A stretch of DNA of 64,000 nt from Limanda limanda (Eukaryota > Chordata > Actinopteri > Pleuronectiformes > Pleuronectidae): contig NC_083638.1 in the NCBI RefSeq assembly GCF_963576545.1, positions 8,804,022 to 8,868,021 on the forward strand. The letters run 5' to 3'. Shown piece by piece: positions 1 to 11,567 of the stretch. Below the pieces are notes generated by a model. That model saw only the letters and a program-made list of their open reading frames with translations, was not told where the DNA came from and ran no database searches. Each line of letters opens with the position of its first letter. Positions within the stretch are counted from its first letter, which is position 1. The translations under genes and the position numbers were made by a program.

Positions 1-600
1 GAATCCACCCCAGTGAAAGTTATTCCTATTAGCTGCGATTCCGACCCAGTGGCATGCTGCAGAGATCCTCCTGACACCGCCGGGCCTAACCTTTATCACA
101 TTCCACATCCTGTTGTTATCCTTCACCTCATTACGCTTCTAATCAGACTCGCGCAGCATCGCCAAGCGGCGTGAATCCGGTGCTCCTCTCCTTCGTCCCC
201 TTTCCCCTCAGTGATTATGTTTTCTTTTCATTTGTCTCTCTTTCTCGTCCTCATCACTCATGTTCCTCCGTCTCCTTCTCTCTCTCTCACTCTCTCTCTC
301 TCGGCTGTCTCTCCAGAGCCGCTCTAATTAAACACGGGGTCGGTGGTGGTACAGAGTCTTCCAGCCGAGCAGAGGAGAAAGGCTCTAATTCCAGCTCTCA
401 GGATGGAACTCTGACACACAATGGCCCTGCCATCCTCTCTGCCCCCCCATAGATTCCCAACTGAAAGCCCTCTCCTCAGGCAGCTTTTTAATAGGCCTCC
501 CCTCGCCCAGAACACACCCACACACGCATACAAACACACACGCATACAAACACACACGCATAAGCACACGCAAAGCCACTTGCACCTATGAAACAACACA

Positions 601-603
<3 letters not shown>

Positions 604-670
<67 letters not shown>
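604..670. repeat. (AC)n microsatellite
   Basis: A 67-bp uninterrupted AC array, preceded by imperfect CACACGCATA units (about 510-600). Confidence 0.97.
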
Positions 671-671
<1 letters not shown>

Positions 672-3100
672 TCACAAAAGCCATTGACCCCCTGTGTGTG
701 TCTGTCACTTGTGCTGCAGCAGCTCACACTGCTTTGGGCTTTTTGAAGTGCTCCTGAGGCCAGACGACAGCCTTTTAACTTTCCACATCATGCAGAGGCA
801 CAAGGGCTGAGCAAAGCCCACGACTCCGAGGAGCCGGGCTTGTAAGAGCTGCACTCAAGGGCAGACTGTCGGGGACTAAAGGTTCCTCACATAATTTAGA
901 TTTTAAAAGCACTTGATGCTGGAAGATTTAGCTTGAAAAGCTATTGTGAAATCAGGTAGCTGTGACTGGGTGCAGATTCCCTGCGATGAAATGGGATTGA
1001 GGTCCATTCATTTGTGAAAGAAAAGTAAATCTGAAGCCGTATTTTACATTATTGAACAATTGCAATGTCATTAGTTCCACTCTGGCTGGTTTAAGTTAGC
1101 GTTGAATATTATTGTAGCTTTTTTAGCTGTAACATTTTTCCAAAATCTAAACTGTAACTTAATTAACGATCTCTGATTATTGAAGGAAACACGATTCTTT
1201 AGAAAAATCTAAAAAATCTTTGCCTTAAAATCCCACTAAAAAAGCAAAATGAACAATAAATTGACCTTACGACTAATTATTGCTTGTGTAGCCAGAGGGA
1301 GATAGTTTATTTCTCTGTAGACTTCCAAAAACCACAAAAACATGTAAATGAGTTATATAATTGCCTTTGCTGACATGTGCCCTGAGAGTTTACTAATAAC
1401 ACGCATCTGAAAATAGACCCAGATGAAGTTATTCCTTTTTTACTTTTGGTAAATTGCCTTTTTTTTTCAATAAGGAAAATATGTATCTGTTTCAGTTTAC
1501 GTGTTCAGGAGGAACAAAGGGTTTTGCACCACAGTCACTGGAAGAAAATCTAGTCTTTGAGAATTGTCGTGCAAAAGCTTCTACCTTTGGTTGACGTGGA
1601 AACGTTGAATAATTGAAAGAAGCAAAATGCTACAAAGTGTAAATGGGAACAGAGTTTGCTATTAAATCATGATGAACATGAATCATGTGACTTATGTGCC
1701 ACATTTCCCCACAGGGGTTAGACTTTTGCACTTTCAGATATGCAGTCCATTATATTCTGTAGTTTTCAAGCACTATTATTGATTCTCTTCAGTAATATTT
1801 GCTGTAAGCATGTGAACGGCTGCAGAGAAGATAATCTTCTTCCTGTTTTCACCAGAGTTTACAGTTTCCCTGAATGGTCACATGATGATCAGATGTGTTA
1901 TCGATGTTGAACTCAATGAACCAACTCATAATAATCACATAACAGGAACTTTTTAAATTCCTTCTATTTTGATTTCCACCTTAACAGAAAAACACAACAT
2001 AAGTTATTATCCTTTACGGATTACAACACGTTCTGAAGGTATTTTATGGCATATAATTTTTCCAGGATTTCTTCAGAGATGAAAACAACTGAAATCTTCC
2101 ATCAGGTGACGTGAGGGTATGTGCTGTCAGGGATGGGGGGGGGGGCTGCATCCTGTGAGTCCATGGTATTGGATGCTTGTTGGTGTGGTTTTGCCCTGAA
2201 TGATAATTCTGCCTGTTGGAAAGACTATAGGGTTGTTGTGCAACATCTTGGCAGTCGGCTCTTCCTCCTTTTCGTGCCATCTTCTCTCCTCTCTCTCTCT
2301 CTCTCTCCGTCCTCACTCCTCTTTTTCCCCTCCAGCTACCCTCCGTCAATCCCTCGCCTTTCCCAGACTATGGACGCGCCTTAACAACACAAAGAGATAG
2401 TGTTCAATCAGGACAGGAAGGGTGAGAGAGAGAGAGAGAGAGATGCCCATTATGTATTGATCTGGACTCTGTGAGCAGGGCAGCGAGGGCACAACCATGT
2501 TCGTATCGATAGATAGATGAAAAAAACAAAAGGGAAACGGCAACAGGAGAGTCGGTGTCTCGGCCTCGTGCTCAGGATCTCTCTTCTCCTCTGTGACGAC
2601 CGAGGTTGGTCGGGGGGGGACGAGCGCAGAGCAGAGGCCGAAAATTAGGCAGCTGATGCAGCAGCCTGCTCGTGAAACCTCCCTGTGTTGATGTGTACGG
2701 ACTCTAAGCCCATTGATCTGTTGGGAGAATAAATCTGTTCTGGCACTAATGCAGGAGGGAGCTAACTTCATGTTGTTAGCCGGTGTCAGAGCCGAGCTAT
2801 GTTCAATTAAGCCCGTTAACAAAGGCGGAGTGCTGCACTTAGGACCGCCCCACGTAATCTGATCCCGGAGACATACTTATATTCCACTATTCTTTCGTGG
2901 CCCGTCTCTGAGAACTTGTGCTCTGATCTGTAATTTACGTCTGATCTTATCATTCCTATCTGAACGGCAATTAAAGGGGCTCTTTGTTATGTAAAGGAAT
3001 ATTGCTGCTCATGGCGTAAGCTTTTTATCATTATTACAGCATCCTGCTCCTCCCGCCGAGCCCCTTGCCTGAGGGTGGGTTTACACCACAGGCTGGTTAA

Positions 3101-3187
<87 letters not shown>
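3101..3187. repeat. (AT)5(GT)38 microsatellite
   Basis: A short AT run leads into 77 bp of GT without interruption. Confidence 0.97.
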
Positions 3188-3188
<1 letters not shown>

Positions 3189-3281
3189 ATTGGGGGCTTT
3201 CCCAGGCTCCTGGTTTTTGCAGGTTATCCGGGTCCCATCGGCTGCGATGTGCACCTTTTCGTCGACCCCTCAGGGATAAGG

Positions 3282-3283
<2 letters not shown>

Positions 3284-3353
<70 letters not shown>
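3284..3353. repeat. (GT)n microsatellite
   Basis: 70 bp of GT, 96 bp after the previous array and on the same strand. Confidence 0.97.
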
Positions 3354-3355
<2 letters not shown>

Positions 3356-5280
3356 CTCAGGGTGCGTGACTGGGAAGATGTGATTTCCCAATGACAAAGC
3401 TCCATAATAGCAGGCTAGACCTTAGTCATAAAGCAATTGGGATAATCCTCTGGTTTACCAACAAAGCTCTGAGAACACCCACACTGTAAAAGGCCTGAGT
3501 CAAGCTGTAGAGCGGGGCTGAACAAAGAGAGTGGAAAGAACTATAAAAGAAGAAAGAGAGAGACATTGTGTAAATTCAAAGTAGATAAAGGAGGTTGACG
3601 GTTATAAAGCAATTAGACGGACACGCTGTTGTGATCGTCTCTCACCTGAACTCACGATGCAGCTGCCACGAGACTTTACTCCCAGATGTTTACAGTCTCA
3701 GTGGGAGAATGTGTGTTTGATAGGCCTGCTGCAACTCGCCCCATCACACACCTCGTCTTCAAAACACTTTACACACACACACACACACACATGTATAAAA
3801 TCTGACACATAAGAACCTTTACTTGCAGCCACAGGAGCTGTGTCTGGGTTCACATTGTTTTTCTGTCTGCGTCTCTTGACACTTTCACAACCAGACTGGC
3901 TTGTACCGTCGGGCCGATACATTTTTAATCTACTGACTGACTCGTATCCCGATTCAATACCATGTTGCTCTAATTTCCACATTTAACAACAAGCCAAAGA
4001 TGGCACTCGCCCCTCAGTGACGCACTCCGTATGTTTCCGACATATTCTCCAGCAGTGGGTGGCATCGTCGAAGGGATCCGTGATGTCACAGGTGTCCACA
4101 TGCTGCCATGGATGATAAAAGGTCAGGGCCAAGAGTTGCTCTAATAACACAATATAATACAAATGCTGTCATGTCGGCTGTGTTTATAGACAGTCTATAG
4201 TCGCTTCATCTTCATAAACAGATATCGCTTTTGTCTCTTCATTATTTACTATGAATTATTTATTACTATTCATATTATTTTCCTGGAGTGAAGTTGAGCT
4301 TTGCAGGATAACAGCAGGGTATCTTGTTGAATGTATTTCTTTGTTCATAGTTTGAATTGAGTACAGCAGAAGGATAATTTAATATTGATGAAGTTACACA
4401 TATTTATCTCGCTACGATGTCATACATCACTGCTGATCATTTTACAGTCTCTATATGTTTCTCACTTCAGTTTAGTCTGATGGTAAAAAGGAAAACTTCA
4501 TGTGCTGATGAGAAACTGAAATTTATTATACGAGTGTTGCACATAACTTGTTTCATGAAGTGACAGAGCTGCTTTGTTTGAACTGCAATAAAACAAAGGG
4601 AAATAAATGAGTAACAACAGCGCGATCCATTTTTATGATTGTGATTGAACAATGTATGCATTGTCTTTGTATCATATTCATATTCATCCCACTCATCCTC
4701 CACCTCAGTAACCTTGATACAACACAGGTGGCAGCGCAAATGCAGGCAGAAGAAAAAAGTATTTCTCTGGAGGTTTTTCTGGGAACACATGAGCTATTCA
4801 CCACAGGGAAATCTGAGCAGCCATTACGTAATATTCCAATGAATTCAAACCACTGGAGCCTTCTTCTCTTCCTCTTTCCATCTCTCCCACTGTCTCTCTC
4901 CCGGGGGGGGTCAATGCAGTTGATTGTGGAGCTTGGCTGAATCTCAGAAGGAAGAGGGAACGCCCCTGGATCTGCCATACTTCCCTCATTAAGCTGCTGT
5001 GTTTATAGTTGATCCACCATCCGAATATCGTAATCTCTTCTTAAGTGCACAGTGAATAGTTGATGTCACAGTAGAGGACTTACTGCTACCAAGACCTAAC
5101 ACTCCCTTGAAATTCAATCAAGCTGCACCAAACTCTTCACACACATAAGACTGAACTCCGGCAAATTGTGTCCGGACATTTTCTGGACGCACCTCAAGAT
5201 TTTCTCGGTCTGACAGTAGAGAACGTTTAAATCAATGGTAATCATGTGTTTTGTTTACAGAACAACGCGTTGGTCTTTAT

Positions 5281-5719
5281 TAGGGTTGCAAAGGGGCAGA
5301 AAGTTTCCGATAAATTTCCGGAAACCTTCCGGAACCCATGGGAAGTTAAGCTCGGGAAATTACGCAAATTAAACGCTGAGCAATAAAAACCTCATTCAAA
5401 ACTCTATTTTAAAGATGTTAGGAAAGGCTGTGTACATTTGCAAATACTGTGCAAAGATCTATGTTAAGAATGACACAACGATGCAGAAGCATATAGTCAA
5501 GTGCCCAAAGTTTCCTCAGGGCTCAAATCAGCCTATGACAAAACAAAATGTTTATATTTATGTCTGTATATGACAAGGTAAATACAGTTAGTATAAATGA
5601 CCAACAACATTTCCAGTTTATTCCTGTTAATTCCCATTAATTCCCGTATATTCCCGTATATTCCCGTTAAATCCCATGGAAAGTTTCCAACTTTGAATGT
5701 TCCCGGAATGTTCCCTTTA
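5281..5719 (+). mobile_element. hAT-like element relic, truncated at its right end
   Basis: The left end (TAGGGTTGCAAAGG) and the paired AAGTTTCC / GGAAAGTTTCC and TTCCCG motifs at both sides recall a hAT-type element common in fish. The middle (5415-5573) keeps a fragment of a BED-type zinc finger. The right part holds several tandem ATTCCCGT-like units (about 5612-5665). The expected right end, the complement of TAGGGTTGC, is missing, so this copy is truncated and not mobile on its own. Confidence 0.65.
5415..5573 (+). pseudogene. BED-type zinc-finger fragment of a hAT transposase
   Basis: A short open frame of 52 codons includes VYICKYCAKIYVKNDTTMQK followed by HIVKCPKFP. The C-x2-C then H-x4-C spacing is that of the BED finger at the N-terminus of many hAT transposases and ZBED proteins. 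It ends at TGA soon after the finger. There is no catalytic RNase-H fold or hAT dimerisation region, so it is a remnant. Confidence 0.65.
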
Positions 5720-8700
5720 TCACCAAAAGCTCTTGAATCTCATCGTCTTTCTGAGTTGAATTATTTCTATGTGTCTCTTTAGTCCCGAGATATTTGTATT
5801 CTCACATGGACTCACTTGGACATTCTCACAGCGAGTTTGCAGCCACTGACTCCGACAACATTTATTGAGATCTGCCCCAGATTGTAACGGCTCCTCTCTT
5901 GACCCACGTCCCGTCCTTCCACCGAGTTCCGTTGAAATCTGCTCAGTGCCTTCGTCATTATCCTGCTGGCAAACCAACCAACACACAGACAGAGGTGAGA
6001 ACATAACCTCCTCGATGGAAGGTAACTACTCTCTTTTCCGACTTCACTCTTTCTACTTCTTGCTTTTTCTTGTCTGCCTTTCACGTCTCTTTTCAAGCCA
6101 GTGGGAGCCATTAATCAGCCGTCACTGTGAGGGCACTTGACACACGGATTCGATTTTGATGGCTTTTCCGGACTGTGCACCTTTCACTGGATCGGCGTCA
6201 AAACTTTTTCAGTCCAATACTAAAGACATTTTGTGCTGCTTCCCCGTCATTTAATACCACTTTGAAACGAAGCATTAGCCTGACAATCAGTCCGACTCGA
6301 ATGCGTCAGTGAGCGAAGGAGCGAGCACGTGTTACAGCCCACAAAGAATCCGTCTGAGCAGCTTCTCCATGACCGAGGCTTTAAATGAAATTGCAGGTTT
6401 CACCTCTGGGCTTTTAAGAAAAGACGACAGGCAGGAGCATAGATGGATGATTCTCAGTCTAATCACCATCTTTAAATTTCTAAAGAGATGCTGCGAAGAA
6501 AGTGCGTCAGGACATGCTGCTGCTCTCCCTGTGTTTTAAGTCGCTGTTTCAAAGCTTATTTTAACCCGAACTTTCAACTTAAGCAATTTACTTTCATCTT
6601 CCTGCATCGCAGTGAGTGGCCTTGATGTGTTCCACTTAAATGTAGGTGCGTTTGCTTCGTCTGTCCCTGGAGAAATGGAGGAAACACACACACACACAAA
6701 CACACTCACACACACACACACTTGCAGCCATGTCTGTATAACAACCAGCACATGCTTCTTGTCCGCCAACAGTCTGTGCTTGTAATGAGACTAAGTGCGG
6801 CCGGGCGGACGGACAAATGAATGAAACGGCGACAGAATCACCGGCCCTGTTTGATTTGCCTCCACTGATTCAAAGAGACCATCTGATAAATCGAGAGCAT
6901 GGGGATGTACATCAGAATAGCGAGAGGCGCGCTCTTTGTTGTTTCCCATTCCAAACCAAATCACACCCCAACCCCCCCCTGTCAGAACACCCAGAGGGGA
7001 GAATGTTTCCCTTGTGTGTGTGTGTGTGTGTTGGGGGGGGAAGGGGGAGACAGAGCTGGGTTGCTAGGAGGTGTGAGTTTTCGGGAGGTCCTGCTGAAAG
7101 CAAATGAAGGAGCACTTGTGTCAACATTGCGACGGCAGCAGTGAGCCGCAAAGCCTCGGAGCCGGTCGTCCAATCGGCTGCTTCCTCTTCCAGGAGCAGG
7201 CGCTGTAACTGTAGCAGATCCGTGAGGACCCACATCCCTCTCACTTTCTGTATTTGACAAACGTGTCTGTGGTTGTTGACACGAGCTTGTGGAAGAAGTT
7301 AGTAATCAGAATGCGGGGATTAGATTAAGATGTTTGTTGTTTTTACCTCCACAGACCAGGTTATGTTTTCATTTGCCTTTGTTTGTTGTTTCTAAGCAGG
7401 ATTACACTAAAAACTACAGGACAGAAGAAGCCATTAAACTTTGGTGCGAATCCAGATTTTCTTTCATTTTCTTTAACAGTGCAACATTGTCACGTTTTAT
7501 TTTAGTCACTATTAGTCTCTATCAGAGATTTTCTTATGTATAAAATACTTTGAACATTGACACACTGTTTCTTCTAATCAATCTTGTAAATACTGTAATT
7601 CTGTCGACGTGCTCAGCTACACGCGGCATCTACTGCACTTCTGTCCCTGAGAGCGATCGCTCACATGTGGCTCTCTGAGGTTTCAAACGTCTGATTCCCC
7701 CTGTGATTAGTTCTGCTCTACAAACAAAATTAGATTTGATTGATTGATAATTAATGCAATCTGTGGCATGTTTAGAGGACTGATCGCTGAGCGTCTGCAG
7801 TTTGATGCCGATCCAAATGAAAATAAAATATTCATGATTTATAAGGGGACTGCTGGGGCCTTGGCGGGGGGGGAATGCACGCCTCTGAGTGCAATTCTAG
7901 TTTTCAGATTGTGCTTTTTATTTGATAGTAAACAGTGAGGAGAGGTGCAGGAAATGTTCCACAACCGGATTCACACTGGAAGATGTTGCTGTTATGCAGT
8001 CTGGGTTCTGCAGGCCGCCAAACCACCGCGACATCCCGTGTTTATGATTTGAAACCAGTCGGTCGGATGCGTCTACATTCCTCTTCTCGTTTTTGAAACA
8101 ATAAATCCTCTTTTCACATTTTATTGTTCTGCCTGCCTGCGTATTTCTGGGACCTAAATCGTGAGTTCAGTTCTACCCCACATGAAGCGTATGTGCTGCA
8201 CTGTGATCGTTTGTGCATGAGAAGGCAATCGTTTTTTCCTCACTGCTTATCGGAACCGCACGAAAAGTAATTATCCTCCGTCCAGCTGTTGCTCTTTTAT
8301 GCTTTGTTGTTGACAGCCAATCTTAATCACGGCCGTATCTGTGCACAACATCTTGCGCTGGAGTGTAAGCTACATGCATCTTAAATGCTCTGTATACAAG
8401 TGTGTGCATTCAGCCGCAGCTTATTGGTGGCTTAGATCTTGTGCCCTGAGCAGTGGTAAGTCCAGATGTTTGGTGTCTAGAGGAACATACTACTTTGGAA
8501 ACTTTCCCACATGCTATCTGGAGTGGTTGACTCTGGGCTGGCCTCAAACTTCAAAACAACCCCGCTCTAAAAATACCCCGAAGCCCTCAATCATTCGGCA
8601 GACTCTTCATGTCTGATACCTCACTCACCAAGCTCAGCTAGGACGCATACGTTTGCCCAACAAGTACTGAATACATTGCCTGTCCCTCAGATGCATTCAA

Positions 8701-8829
8701 AGCACTAACATAGGATTCAGCTCTCCGCTACGCTCTCTCTCGCACCAGAAACACAAAATGCTGCATCCAGACAAACCCATTTAAAACCCATTCCATCGTC
8801 CTTAACATGAAAAAACTCTCAAGACCTGT
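5720..8829. other. Intergenic DNA downstream of sema6d, proximal part
   Basis: Unique sequence with the degenerate dispersed repeat at 7310-7930 and short (CA)/(GT) runs near 6686-6720 and 7014-7031. No gene recognised. Confidence 0.7.
7310..7930 (+). repeat. Degenerate dispersed fish repeat, copy A
   Basis: Pieces such as CAGGATTACACTAAAAACTA, GGTGCGAATCCAGATTTTC and GGGGCCTTGGCGGGGGGGAA with GAGTGCAATTCTAG are shared with the copy in sema6d intron 11 (about 17200-17530) and resemble a common fish interspersed repeat. Unrelated sequence (about 7560-7760) separates the two parts. Confidence 0.5.
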
Positions 8830-8845
8830 TTCTGTGCAGTAATGT

Positions 8846-8851
8846 TTTATT
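8846..8851 (-). terminator. Probable poly(A) signal AATAAA of sema6d
   Basis: AATAAA on the minus strand is followed by a CA dinucleotide 10-20 nt downstream (cleavage near 8830) and by a G/T-rich stretch (GGTCTTGAGAGTTTTTTC) below 8825, the standard arrangement of a cleavage and polyadenylation site. Distance from the stop codon is about 2.7 kb. Confidence 0.6.
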
Positions 8852-8915
8852 TCAACTATACATGCTGTGTTAAAAAAATCAACAAAAAATATCATGAAAC
8901 AAAGACCATCGTTAT

Positions 8916-8923
8916 TATTTACA
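8916..8923 (-). promoter_or_regulatory. Pumilio-type element in the sema6d 3' UTR
   Basis: TGTAAATA on the transcript strand fits the consensus UGUANAUA. It lies about 70 nt before the proposed poly(A) signal. Binding is inferred from the motif only. Confidence 0.4.
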
Positions 8924-9982
8924 CATTCACAGTACAACTTTACAACCTATCTACATGCTCAAATACTCTGGAGATCAGATATATATATACAGCTGGCCTT
9001 GCATCACCATGTTGCACAGTATGTAAATCAAAAGTTACATGACAAAAAAATCCGGTTTCATCTCCACGTACACAGAGCTCAGACTGAAATATAAAGGCTT
9101 CAATTTAGATTGCAACAGAAAGACCCCGTTCATATTGCAATGTACAAGGCAGTTGAGCAGTGTGTGTTGAGTGTGTATGTGTGTGTGTGTGTGTGTGTGT
9201 GATGTTGGTGTGCGTGTGCGGAGTAGAAAAGAGCCCAAAACACTGGCCAGATGACAGGCGAAGAATCTTTACATACAATCATCACTTGTAAACAAAAAGT
9301 GGCTTTGGGCTAAACAGGCGACCGACACTGGGATAGGATTGCAGATGTTACCTAGAGAAGGAACCCGACCCCTCAGTCGTCCTTACTGGCCGATAAGAAG
9401 CAACTCCTGCCGACACAATCCCGGCTGATTTACAGATTCTGCGTGACCGCCGCCCCCCCCCCCCCCCGCGCCAACAGACGGACTTTCTCTCGTTTGAACA
9501 CTGTGTTAATACATTGGCTGTGGGCGGGATGTGTGCAGCGTTGAGCCGACTGCTCCACAGTGCGAGATCGAACCAGCCTACATCCCACTGTCAAGGAAAT
9601 ACATTCACTGCATGGCACCTCTGTGTGGTGGATTAACGTCGTTCTTCTTTTCAACATCAGCAGTAATAGAGAAAGAAAAACTGATTTATACCTCAAATGC
9701 TTTTTTTTGTCCTTTTGTATGACGACCATCCGCATGTGGTCTGTTTGTCAATTTGTCTCCACGTCACTTCGGATTAAGTCGCGACTTCCCAACACACGTC
9801 CGGCTGAATTTCAATTGTATAAAAAACCCTTTATATAGTATATGACAATAACATACAGAGGACCAATTGACATTGCCAATATTATATACTGTAGTAGTTC
9901 GTTTTGTGAATAAGGCACACAATGCACAGAATCAGGTTCACTTGCCTAAAAATATTTATAATCCTTATTTATAGTATTTAAG

Positions 9983-9990
9983 TATTTACA
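9983..9990 (-). promoter_or_regulatory. Second Pumilio-type element in the sema6d 3' UTR
   Basis: TGTAAATA on the transcript strand, a second exact match to UGUANAUA within the same inferred 3' UTR. Confidence 0.4.
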
Positions 9991-11567
9991 GGATCTTTGT
10001 CATTCCCAGCATGACTCATTTGGACACATTGGTAAAATGTTGTGTTGATTGTACACTGGCCACTCGCAGGGAAGCTGCACAGGGAACACGGCACGACAGA
10101 TGACAGAGGTGTCACATCCATGTATTGTTCTAGAGTCAGTTTAATATATCCGTAATAGGATTTATGCAGGAGGGAAATTATAGTGCTCCCTTACTGGAGG
10201 ACGCAAATGTTCAATACAGCAGAAGTGCACTGAAATGTTGGATTCATACACATGAGCTAAACCATTGGTGCTGCTTTCGTTTCATCCTTTAAATAAAACG
10301 GCAAAACACGAGAAAGGCAAATCATTTTGTACGAAATTCTTTTACAGAGCGAGATGTGAAATGTATTTTTTTTATTAACACTTAAGCTACATAAAGACGT
10401 CTCTTGAACCAGCAGTATAACTCCTAAACGGGGCAGTGGAGCTTTCAGTCCAGGAGAGAAGCATTTTTCTCACGTATCAGCTTTAACAGTGCGTTTGGTT
10501 GCCAACAACTGTATCACTTGGCCTCTGTCTGCAATACAACACACAAGCTCACACACACACACACACACACAGTAGCAGATGTGCACACCCATACAACCAG
10601 GGGCTACCCCAGTCTGGTCGAGAAAATAAATGCATCAAAGACAAACCACCTATGTCTAAAATAGCAGCACATGTACTAAAATGTCCCAGTGAGTTTGTGT
10701 CAATGTTCCAACTTAACCCCAAACCCCCTGGAGGGACACAAACACATATGGTTTAGGCTTGCTTCATTTGGGTTCAAATATGACCAAAGAAAGCTGTTGA
10801 AATGAAAGACAGTGACTTGGGTCTTTTACAGGTCTTAAGGTGCATCCTCTGGCATGTAGCAACACTCTCGATTTACCAAGTGTGAAGGCCTAATGTGTGT
10901 GCTGGCTTTATATAAGCCTGCTTTCCAGTCAACACACACACTAATGCATACATCTTCACTCTCTCTTTGTTCGTTGTTCGCTGCCTGATTCAGCCGTTTG
11001 TGGTCATGTGTATCTCAAGCAACACGAACCCCATGATAATTGATTTTCCTCTCCTCTGCCCCAGGTTTCCTACTAACAAAGGCATGGTCTACCTCTCCTC
11101 TCTGTTCAGTTCACATTAGTGGGAAGACAGTGCTCAATGGCAGTGACAAATGACACCCATTCTTCAAGTACTCCACTGTTTGGACCTGGTACCACACACA
11201 CAGGCCCTGCTAGCGTCCTAAACCTTGTACCTAACTGGGACCGGTCGACACCCAAGCGCAGATACAATGGGGAGCAGCAGGTTCACCACTGTCCACTCTT
11301 CATATCTTTGTGGCTACCGTGACAACTGAGGGAGATGGAGGCGTAGGGAGCCGAAAAGCCCCAAGGAGTATCTTTGGCCACATGTGATTTTCCCTTTTTA
11401 GTGTGAGTGACTGTGCATATCATTTAAAGGGGAAACACACCTCAAGTCGATACACGAACACACACTCGGCCCTACCCCATCGGTAGCCCCCCCCCCCCCC
11501 CCAAGCCCTTAGGGCTCAAAGCTCTACGGTCAAGGCCAACAGCTCACTGAGAAGTGTTCATGCTATT

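Larger units (their letters stand above)
1..5280. other. Intergenic DNA downstream of sema6d, distal part
   Basis: Apart from the listed microsatellites, short (CT)n runs (about 280-300, 2285-2308) and a G8-10 run near 2136, I see only unique sequence. No exon with splice signals and recognisable protein sequence was found. Confidence 0.7.
8830..11567 (-). other. sema6d: sema6d 3' UTR (inferred extent)
   Basis: The stretch after the stop codon has no further exon, is mostly AT-rich in its distal half and ends at a well-placed poly(A) signal. It contains two perfect Pumilio-type elements (TGTAAATA on the transcript strand, at 9983-9990 and 8916-8923), a C/G homopolymer at about 9454-9468, another at about 11490-11503, and a short (CA)n at about 9179-9200. 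An alternative AATAAA lies near 10371 and could give a shorter 3' UTR of about 1.2 kb. The boundary is inferred and not seen as a transcript. Confidence 0.65.

Noticed and set aside
324..727. Cys/Val-repeat open frames on the minus strand
   Set aside because: Products of the (AC)n microsatellite at 604-670 read in several frames. The same applies to frames over the other CA/TG arrays.
10371..10376. Proximal AATAAA on the minus strand as the main poly(A) site
   Set aside because: It lies within a T/A-rich run without a convincing downstream element; kept only as a possible alternative site.
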